Source of the DNA: Echeneis naucrates
Taxonomy: Eukaryota; Chordata; Actinopteri; Carangiformes; Echeneidae
Reading direction: 5' to 3'
Assembly: GCF_900963305.1 (NCBI RefSeq)
Contig: NC_042515.1
Location: 10,599,623-10,663,622 of the forward strand
Length of the DNA: 64,000 bases
The notes under the pieces were generated by a model. That model did not search any database. It was not told the origin of the DNA and was given only the letters and a program-made list of their open reading frames with translations. Made by a program: the position numbers and the translations under genes. Shown one piece after another: positions 54,510 through 64,000 of the stretch (position 1 is its first letter; each line of letters opens with the position of its first letter).

Positions 54510-57308
54510 ATGTTTTGCTGGACTTTGTGTGACTGCAGAGTACTGTTGCTGATTGTTCTACTGTGCGATTGCCTCAGTGCTTTGGGCCTAAAACCTACAA
54601 GATGGCCACTGTACTCCCAAAAGCCTTTGCTCCTTGCGTGGAATGCCCCAACTGAAGACTGTGCCCCGAGGCATGGCATTCGTTTTCAGCTGGACCAATT
54701 CCAGATTGTGGCCTCACCCAACGAGGCCTTTGTCAAGCAGAACCTTACCATCTTCTACAAGGACCGCCTAGGCTTGTACCCCTACTTTGAGCCCGATGAA
54801 ACACCAGTGAACGGGGGGCTGCCGCAGTTGGCCAGCCTCACACAGCACCTGGACAAGATGCCCGAGAGTGTGCAGAAGTATATCCGTGAACCAGGAGCCA
54901 AGGGTCTGGCAGTTATTGACTGGGAGGAGTGGCGCCCACTATGGATACGTAACTGGGAAACAAAAGATGTTTATCGCAGGCATTCTCGTGAGTTGGTGCG
55001 CCAGAAGAACCCGAAGCGGCCGTCAGAGCAGGGGGCGAGAGTTGCACAGCAGGAGTTTGAGATGTCCGCCAGGAAGTTTATGCTGGAGACTCTGAAGCGA
55101 GCCAAATACCTTAGGCCCAACCAGTTGTGGGGCTTCTACCTGTTCCCTGACTGCTACAACCACGACTACAGGCACACTCTGGAGAACTACACAGGGCGCT
55201 GTCCTGATGTGGAGGTGGCTCGAAATGAGCAGCTGAAATGGCTGTGGACTGAGAGCACAGCCCTCTTCCCCTCCATCTACATGGGCACTGTGCTGCGCTC
55301 CTCGACCTCCGGACGGCAGTTTGTCCGGAACCGAGTGAAGGAGGGAATGCGTTTGGCGTCATCGGGTGATGGGTTGGCACGTCCTGTCTTTGTGTACACC
55401 CGGCCCACCTATGCCAACTCTGTGGAGAAGCTGACTGAGGTGATGCTCTAACTTTAGAAACTGCTGGCTTTGAATTTGGGTTTTGTTTGTTCTCCAGATT
55501 TTTCTCCTTTTTTTTTTTGTTGTTATTTTTAACAACACATTAAGCCATATATGACCACTTAACACTTCAGAAGTGGATGCAAAATCTTTTCACGCGCACT
55601 GGCTCTAAAGTTTAATACTACCGCTCACTCCCCGCTCTCTTTTTCCCTGATCAGAGCCATGCTTTTTCCTTATCAATGGCTGCAGGGCCTTCCTGCTCTG
55701 GTAGCAGGCAGACACACCAATAGTGCTCATTTGTATGAGAAGGCAGGATGGGTGTTGGTCAAGTTGAAAATTTCACTAACACCCTATAGACTCATTCCTT
55801 AGAGGATGAACTGATAAGAGCTGGTAATGTGTTTGTCACGCGGCAGCTTATGAGCCATTAACATTTTGACCCGACTAAACTTATGCTTGAAAGTGTCTTT
55901 TCCCTCTGTTTGATCTGCATTCTGAAAAATGGAAAAGGTTAAATGCAATTGGGGTTAAAATGCTGGGATATCTTTTACAGATGGACCTTGTTTCCACCAT
56001 CGGGGAGAGTGTGGCTTTGGGTGCAGCTGGAATCATCCTGTGGGGAGATGCAGCTTATGCAAGCAGCAAAGTAAGTATCCACACACTTATTATAAAACAG
56101 TATTAATCACTCAGGCACAGCTCACAAATTAGCCACAAACGTCATCGTCTAGTAAGCTGTGACCTGCTGCTCTTGTCCGTCGTGTCACTTGAGAAATAAC
56201 AGTTATTCCTCTGGGCTACAGTTCGAAGACAGTGGCTTGAGTCACATGAATGTCACATTTTGGCTCATCTGTACTAAGATCTCAGATCACACAAATACCA
56301 GATATGAACAGCTCTTCTTTTCATGGTTGAGAAGAACCAGCTGCATTGTAGTGTTTTCTCTCCAGGTCTGGTTTGAGTGGGTTGCTTTTGTCTGAAATGT
56401 CTTTGTACAAATATCCACAGGAAATGACCTAGCACAAACAAAAAAAAAAAAAAAAAGGCATGATGGACAAATACTCAGCGGAGCTGCTTCTCTTTACTCT
56501 GCTTTGGTAAACAGTTTTGGGACCAGTTCCTTTAATTTGATCTTTGTGGTGGGAGAGGAGGAAGAGCACATTTTAGACACCCTTTTTGGGTAATGGATAT
56601 GACTTTTTCGGAATATTTTTCTTTATTTTTGATTTACAGATTGTGAACAGATGCCTCACAATGAAAATCGAATGTGATCTGTTATGAACAGTCAAGATTA
56701 GGTTAATTTTTCAAATAAATTTATTGTTTAGAGAATAGAATATGTGGCTCAAACAAAAAGAATAACAATGAATGGAAAGAGTCCAAGTTAATCAGCAAGG
56801 CTGGTAAAGTTACCTGAACCTTACACCCATGAGAGTTTGAATAAAAAATAAGCTCAGTTTCACTTTGAATCTTGACCTAGTTGAGTGAGTAAATATTTTT
56901 TTTCCCCCTTTCCAGAACAACTGCCACGACCTTAATGTGTACCTGCAGGGTCCACTGAGTCAATACCTCCTGAACGTCTCCACGGCAGCTGAGCTATGCA
57001 GCCAGGTCTTGTGTGGTTCTCACGGCCGCTGTTTGCGCAAAAACGCAGACAGTGATGTTTACTTGCATCTGGATCCCCTCACCCACAATATGACCAGGGT
57101 GAACGGCAAGCTGACCGTCACCGGTGAGCTTGGCGAAGCTGCAATGATGGGTTTTCAAACTGATTTTCAGTGCCAGTGCTACAGTGGCTATCAAGGACAG
57201 GGCTGCGATGAGACGGACCCTGTATACCAGAGAGGGACATCAGCTCAAACCGTGGCATCAGCACTGCAATCTGTGGTCTCACTGATCGTCTTGTTGTTCC
57301 TCTACTAA
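54510..57308 (+). CDS. hyal2: Hyaluronidase-2, GPI-anchored
   Basis: HYAL2 is a glycoside hydrolase family 56 enzyme at the cell surface that cleaves high-molecular-mass hyaluronan. Exons: 54510-55439, 55981-56070 and 56916-57308, together 1413 nt and 470 aa (human 473). A signal peptide covers about residues 1-25. Catalytic Asp137 and Glu139 lie in VIDWEEWRP. Other landmarks are [35 protein letters not shown] and [19 protein letters not shown]. An EGF-like region follows ([12 protein letters not shown] ... FQCQCYSGY), then a hydrophobic tail ([11 protein letters not shown]) fitting a GPI-attachment signal. Several N-x-S/T sequons are present. AATAAA at 58051-58056 may end the transcript. It is the upstream member of a tandem pair with hyal1. 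Confidence 0.96.
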
Positions 57309-59104
57309 TGCAGCATAAATACAATTTATGTATTGTATGTATGTTATGTACGTATAGGCACAGCTGCATATAAAATGGCAGGTTGAGAGTTTTTGGTAGT
57401 CACTTGCTGTAAATTATGGATGGCACAAAGTGAATTTTTTTTTTTTTTTTAAAACACTGTGGAATTTGTAAAGCTAGAATTGTTTATGACTTAATCTCTT
57501 TTTAAGCGACGGAGAGCCTGCTGGAAATAACCTTGTTTACATTTTGCTCTCAGCTTTCTCTCAGTCACTGTTTCCCAAGCTGTCAAATTCCATGTTACTC
57601 ATAGAGAGCACATTTTTGTTTTGTTTTGTTTTGTTTTTTTAAGAGATGTAAGAATGAGTCAGTCATTGTGCGATGAAAGTAGAATTGATGCACTTAAATC
57701 TGATAAGAGCACAATGTATTTTAAGTGCCTGATTTTTTTTCTCACCACAAACGCTTTTTTTTTTTTTACTTTTTATGGAAGCAATTAAAGTTCTACTATT
57801 TATTTTAATGTATTTTATATGATATTTGATTGTTTTTATGTCCAAAAAATGACTACTAATTTTCTCTCAAAACACGGACATTGCTCCATTTATGCCAAAA
57901 ACTACAGTCAGCAGCTATTCAGAAGCACAAACATCCTACACAGATGTAAAGTACAATGCAAATTTTCAGACATGTGCGCTCCACAGTTTTACTAATATTA
58001 AGGCCTCTGTCTTCATGCTGTTTCTTAAATTTTGACTTTTAGTTAAAGTAAATAAACCTATTATATTTTACCTCTTGTGTAATATTTCTTGGGTCATAAC
58101 ATCCAAATAAATGCTTCAGTTTCAGTAGGCCCATTGCACCCTTTGGTGATTGGATCTCAACTACAGAACAAAATAACCCGAAGGGTCACACGAAGGCAGA
58201 TGTTTTGTCCACCAGCATTACAAACATTAGTAAGGTTTTTAGGTAGTTTTGCCAATAATGCAGGTATTTTTTGTTCTTTGCAGTCAATAGAGATGAAGTT
58301 TCAGGGAAAATCTGTGTCACAATTAGTCACAGAGTGGAAGCCAAACCAGCTAGTCCTCAGAGAGGAACACATTTTACAGGCTGCAGTCTCATGCCCCCCT
58401 CCCCATGTAATTATAGGGTGCTGTTAAGCCCAAAGTTATTTTTTACTACTTTTAAGGGTTGAGCAGGCATATATTTAAATTTTGAGATGGCGGAGTTCAT
58501 TATGAGGTTCTTTTTTGTTTGTTTGTTTTTTTGAGAGAGACATTTGGAGTCAAACTTCTCAAAGTTTATAAAGAAACAGATTATCTCTGTCAAAGATACT
58601 AATAGGATGAGGTTTTAATATGCCTGTGACTTTAAATCCGCCTGACCAGGGAAATGATTTGCATCTCTTTTTTCATTGGCTGCTGCAAAACCTGTGAGCA
58701 GTTCTGACTTCCCCTTTTCTTGTATGTTTCACTCTGATCATGAGACCTCTGTTTGCACACTCAGGCCACAAAGTCTAAGTACAAATTCCTTTTCAAAATC
58801 CACATCCAGTGTGTCATTAGGTAAGTTAGTGTTTGTGGTTTTACTCATTGTAATGCTTAATGATTTGGTTCAAATGTAGGAAAACAGTATCATTTGGGAT
58901 GACATGGAAAACCATGCAGGATTAACAGACAGAGCAAACATGTTAGATCCAAACCTGAAACTGTTCAAAACTGGAAAGAGGTGGTATTTTGATCAGTGTG
59001 ACAGAGTGTGACTGAATTGCAAAAAATGCATTGTTTTTGCCATGACCCCTTGTGCAACACAGATCTGAAATATTGGCTGTGTCGTTGTTCACTTCTTTGT
59101 AGAG
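57309..59104. other. hyal2 3' UTR and hyal1 upstream region
   Basis: The hyal2 3' UTR probably ends near 58075. A donor AG|GTAAGT at 58820 could close a hyal1 5' UTR exon (about 58650-58820) that splices to the acceptor before 59103. No other gene was seen. Confidence 0.5.
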
Positions 59105-61556
59105 ATGACTTCATTTCTTCCCAAGATGCTGCCGATCTTAAATCTGATCAGCTTTGGGTCCGTGCTGCATGTGGAAACATCACCTCTCTCCCAGGAGCCT
59201 TTCCTCACTGTGTGGAACGCCCCCACTGCCAGGTGCCTCTCTGAATATGGCGTGGACCTCAACTTGGAGATCTTCAACATCGTCCAGAATCAAAACCAAA
59301 CCTTTATGGGGGAAAACATAACCATATTTTATGCTGACAAGCTTGGCCTGTATCCCAGGTACTCCACCCAAGGAGAGGCTGTCCATGGTGGAGTCCCGCA
59401 GAATGCCAGTCTTGAAGAGCATCTCAGACGCGCTTCAGAAGATATCCGCACCTCTATCCCCGACACAGATTTCCCGGGCTTGGGTGTCATAGACTGGGAG
59501 AGCTGGAGACCTGTATGGGAGAGAAACTGGGACAGTAAGGAGGTGTACTGGAAGGCATCAAGGGAACTGGTGAGGTCTGAGCATCCAGACTGGAGCCCTC
59601 AACAGATCAATGCTGAAGCCCGGCTAAAGTTTGAGGAAGCAGGAAAGAAATTCATGGAGGCGACACTGAAACTTGGGCAGGAAGAAAGGCCCAATGGATT
59701 GTGGGGTTACTATGGTTTTCCCAACTGCTACAACTACTATGACAAAAGCGTCAACTACTCAGGGGAGTGTCCACCAATTGAGATAAAGAGGAATGATGAG
59801 CTGTTCTGGATGTGGAACAGGTCCTCTGCTCTGTATCCTGACATCTACCTCAGCCTGGGGCAGCGAGGCCTCGGCAGGGAAGTGCTCCTCTATGTTCACC
59901 ATCGTATCCTGGAGGCCATGAGAGTGGGAGCTCAGGCGACTCCACCCACCCCACCTGTGTTCCCCTACGCTCGCATCGTCTACACCTACACGTTAGATTT
60001 CCTCTCTCAGGCAAGTAGAAGTTTATTGGACTCGGTGCTTTGAACATTTCCATCATGTTTTTGTATCCTTAGTTTTTTTTTTTTCTTGCAGGAGCACCTT
60101 GTCTACACCATTGGAGAAAGTGCTGCTTTGGGATGTGCAGGGGTGATCCTCTGGGGCGACCATGCCTTTTCCAAGTCTCAGGTACTGTAACTAACAAATC
60201 ACTGAATAAACACCATGCTCCCCTTCAGGGTCTTATTCACTTTCAGCTGTACATTTTAGGGACAGACTGAACAGTGAACATGAAAACTTTGATGAAATAT
60301 ATCAAAATTTTGAACAATTAATTGTTTAATGCGGAGTATTTAAAAGTTATGGCCACTCATATTTTTGTTGTTTTTATGAAAAGGTGTTCTCAAACAATGA
60401 TTATGCTATTTTATCTATCTTTGGTGATTTTATGAGATTGATCTCGATGACAGTGATGATAGTTGGAAACGATTTAAGAGGGGAAAAAAAAAAATGCTTG
60501 GTCTACTGGAAAAGAAAAATGTTATTTTTGATGGATTTAAACTGGAGCTCACGCTAATAACAGCTCATGAAAAGACCAAACAATTGTTTCAATGCTTTCT
60601 CTGCCCAAAGCTAATTACATACAACTAAAAACATACACCTCAAAACACAGTCTACGGTTGTCTACTGTACAATTAAAATAAACAGCTCAGTAATTCTGTA
60701 AACACCCGAAACATTAACAGGACTTACATCAGTGTGAGAGTTTTCCACTGCAGGTTGAAGCACGTTTAGACCTGTGGTGGGTATTTATGGTATTGATAAA
60801 TCAGAATCAGCAGTAGATGTTCACAGTATTTAAGGCACGTGTCAGAATAAGCTATATTTGCCAACACAAATGATACTTAGTAGGTTAATAATGTCACCGG
60901 GATTATCCAATGAGACCGCAGCGTCAGTTGGACTTTATATTAAGTATAATTTTTTTGCTGCAGATGGCTACTTTGTTCAGCCCAGTGAAAACATGTTTAA
61001 TTATGCTCAGGCCGCTGGGGTCATATGACATGCTGCCCTGCTGGGGCACAGGTCTGTTTTTTATTAGTGTTGCCGTTTTACGCATTTGCAGTTGGGTATT
61101 TTTACTAGCCCATAAAGTATTTTTGTCACTCAAACGGAGGTGCCCATTATTTAAAGTTGTTTAAACCTTTCTGGTGGTAATTCACTTCCTTTTATCTCCT
61201 CTCAGGCAACATGTGAGGCTACCAAAGCCTACATTGATGAGATCCTGGGTCCTTACCTGGTGAATGTCACCTCAGCGACCACCTTGTGCAGCCGGATCCT
61301 GTGTTCCTCTCAGGGAAGATGTCAGAGGAGGACTCCGGGCTCAACTGCCTACCTCCACCTTGACCCCGCTGCATGGAAGGTAGTGCCAGCGAAGAAGAAT
61401 CCAGATGGGAGGGTACATTTTAGAGTTTTAGGACAAATGAAGCCACAAGAGGTAACATTCATGAAGTCTGAGTTTCAATGCAAGTGTTTGCCTGGATGGA
61501 GTGGTGAGAACTGCTCAATACCAATCAAGACACAGGACTTTCCTCAAAGGAACTAG
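59105..61556 (+). CDS. hyal1: Hyaluronidase-1, lysosomal/secreted
   Basis: HYAL1 is the acid-active family 56 hyaluronidase that degrades hyaluronan to small oligosaccharides in lysosomes. Exons: 59105-60010, 60092-60181 and 61206-61556, together 1347 nt and 448 aa (human 435). Catalytic Asp130 and Glu132 lie in VIDWESWRP. Other landmarks are [51 protein letters not shown] and [19 protein letters not shown], with an EGF-like tail ([20 protein letters not shown]) and no GPI tail. Met1 or Met8 could start the signal peptide. The ATG is only 2 nt into its exon. The first intron starts GCAAGT, a GC-AG intron. The 90-nt middle exon equals that of hyal2, showing tandem duplication. Confidence 0.95.
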
Positions 61557-64000
61557 TCAAGCAACAGTTCTTGGCATAATAAATTATGGGAAAGTCTGAG
61601 AAAATGCAAAATTAAGCTGAGCAGAGGTAGGCGGAGGCTTATTTGGCCCAGAGATAGTTTTCTGCATGACTGTACGTGGTCTCCTGTGAATATAAACTTG
61701 CCAGTCTTTGACTAATGTGTTTTCTTTATTAATTGATTTTGTAATTTTAGTTTATTTATAAAGGAGATAATGTTGCAGGTTTTATAAATAGACGCCCTGT
61801 TTTTTAATGCACGCAGACTTATCGTTTATTTGGAGGTGAACATGGATTAGACTAAATTACGAGAATGTCACATATCAGCCTGAAAGTTCCTTAAAGTTGC
61901 CCTCAAACATTTTTACAAGTCACGTCACTTGGACGTTTGAGTTTCTCTGTTTATATACAAAACAAATGCAACGTTTGATGCATGAAGATTTCAGTTCAAG
62001 TGTACACCAAACAATATATCAGACACTAATGACCATTAATAATCATCATCATTATTATGCTATCAGTGAATTGATAAGCAGCTACACTTGTTTTGCGGCT
62101 AAACAGAAACTTGAGGAGCAGATTGTGGGACGTGAATATGCTGCCAGTCTTGGTGATGCTTTCATGTCCATTACAAAACCACTTACAGCAATAAAACTGA
62201 GTCCCTTAGAGCAGTTGGTTTTGAGCTTGCGTGTGAGTCCATTAGAGGAAATAGACTCCATGATTAACTTCCAATGACTTCACAGGGAGACATTGTGACT
62301 TCCGACTTAAGAAACAACCTTTCAGGGGCTTAATAAAAGATATTTTGAAATATCTCTCTTTTTTTTTCTTCTTTTGTATTTAATGCCTTTCATTGTGAAG
62401 ATAGGTAGTCTGAAGCAGCACACTCTTGAAATCTGTATAATTTCATATTATGCATATATATTTACTGAGAATTCCTTCATTCTAAGGCCAACACAACTTG
62501 TGGTAAAGTAAAATTTTGTTTCGTACATTGTTGTTTTGTTTTTTTTAAATACTTCTACTCAACGACATCACAGCAGCAAATATTTTGTCCTTATTTTTGT
62601 CCTTAATAGAGTCATCTGTCATTTATTATACATTTTTATGTTAGCATATCATCAGGCAGTAAAAAAAATATTGCCAAACCAGCCAGTGATGTCTACAGCA
62701 ATTAAAGGTGTCTTCACATTGATGAAATACATTAAAAAGCTACTTACATCAGTAATAATAACCCAGTAGTAGTAGTACTTTTTTTATTGGAAGTCTTTGA
62801 AGAGGCCATTTTACTTCTAAAGTAAAGATTTTACTTGCAATGTAGTGTTTCTATGGCCCTACTTCTGTAAAACTAAAGAATTTGAATACTCTTTTCTCCC
62901 CTGTCTGGGTGGAGCAAGGCCATGCCGAGGCTTTCATTTAAAATGTTGTTTGTAGGTATACGGCCAGCAGGAGGTGTTGTGGGACAGCTGAGGAGAGGAA
63001 AAGCAAAAGACATCAAGGTCAGAGCACTGGGTGTTATCGCAGAAAGAGTCAAATAACTGTGGAAGGAAAAACCATATTTGACTCAGTATGTCAGGCTGTG
63101 ATAAGTTCATCCCTCAGCTCTGCAGCAGCTGAAGGCCCCACAATGAATTAAACCCACTGTGGCACAGAACCAAAGAGAGCACAGGGTGACATGTGATTGA
63201 TTCATGAGTGGCGTGTACAACGTCGTCTTATCTGATAGCCACCGCTGCTTCAAATGGTGACATTGATTGTAATTTCCCTCCTCTCTCCCTTGTGACTCAG
63301 TGGGCTGGAAGAACAGAGTCCCACAGGACCGCAATGTTTCCTACTTTCGGCTTTATCCTCACTGGCTACATTGGGAGGAAATGAGGAAGAGATACAAGTT
63401 AAGTTGTGGTGAAATATCAGTAAACCTCACTTATTTTAAAGAATAATTTCAGAACAGAACAAACTCTTCAATTGGTTTTCAAACACCAAGGACAAAATTA
63501 AATCCTGAAACAATATTTTTCTTCTGTAATAATGGCAGGAAAAAACCTGGCTCTTATAATGAATGACACGTGATGCTGCTTCTCTGTTCATTTTTGTTTC
63601 CATCACCTTGGCAGCCTAAAATCAAATCTGTCCAAACAGGGACTCCACAGTTTTGTTTTAATAGGCTGCGAATAATTTCTTATTATAAAAACAATATAAA
63701 TCATTATATTCTGAAATGCATTGTCATAGTTGAAATTTCCACCCCTGTCTGAAGGCACTTAAATAGATTCCAACCTCAAATGCAGCTTTATTTGGTATAA
63801 CAGTGAATTTCACCCGGTCACAGGAGTCTTAAATTATCACAAACTTGAAAATTGCCTTTCAGTGTCATAACTGACTGTACACGAACAGAAGCCATTTTGA
63901 CCTGTTTATCGCGTTCGGAGTGGTCCCTTTCTTTTTCTTCCATCCTGTCAGGTCTGGCAGGCCTTTTATTTTCTATGCTTTCATCTCTGTATTTCTTCAT
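61557..64000. other. hyal1 3' UTR and right-hand spacer
   Basis: AATAAA occurs near 61578 and at 62332-62337. The remainder is AT-rich with only short, non-homologous reading frames. The human neighbours beyond HYAL1 (NAT6, HYAL3, IFRD2) are not seen before the edge. Confidence 0.55.

Noticed and set aside
61897-62277. 126-codon open frame downstream of hyal1
   Set aside because: Low-complexity, AT-rich, no recognisable family and no splice or promoter context. It lies in the hyal1 3' UTR or spacer.
63818-64000. Charged minus-strand frame at the right edge (MKKYRDESIENKRPARPDR...)
   Set aside because: No homologue recognised, cut by the window edge, no splice evidence.

Overview
The window is vertebrate nuclear DNA, almost certainly from a ray-finned (probably percomorph) fish. 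The genes have many exons, short GT-AG introns, AATAAA poly(A) signals and no operon structure. The encoded proteins are close to, but distinct from, human orthologues. The spacers carry long AC and AT microsatellites and repeat fragments of types common in teleosts. Ten protein genes and one microRNA can be read; nine proteins are complete and one runs off the left edge.

Layout from left to right: glyctk (minus, 5' part only) is head to head with wdr82 (plus), whose second intron holds a let-7 hairpin. Then come twf2 (plus), cish (plus), hemk1 (minus), nprl2 (plus), zmynd10 (plus), rassf1 (plus, with alternative A and C first exons), tusc2 (plus), hyal2 (plus) and hyal1 (plus). hemk1 and cish converge. 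hemk1 and nprl2 diverge across about 2 kb filled with a mobile-element remnant, an AC microsatellite and a 12-copy 43-bp minisatellite.

This joins two human chromosome 3p21 neighbourhoods: GLYCTK-WDR82(let-7g)-TWF2, and CISH-HEMK1 ... NPRL2-ZMYND10-RASSF1-TUSC2-HYAL2-HYAL1 (the 3p21.3 tumour-suppressor cluster). Genes that lie inside the human cluster (MAPKAPK3, C3orf18, CACNA2D2, TMEM115, CYB561D2) are not seen here.

The genes do not form one pathway. They cover glycerate metabolism, H3K4 methylation/transcription termination, actin dynamics, JAK-STAT feedback, mitochondrial release-factor methylation, amino-acid sensing (GATOR1), dynein-arm assembly, Ras/Hippo signalling, a myristoylated mitochondrial protein and hyaluronan breakdown. 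I found no unprecedented system. The points most worth a second look are the phase-compatible orphan first exon of rassf1, a possible 15-nt twf2 microexon, three GC-AG introns, a quartet of STAT-type sites plus a CRE upstream of cish, and the two-unit higher-order pattern in the nprl2 promoter minisatellite. All exon edges were assigned by eye from splice signals, reading phase and remembered family sequences.
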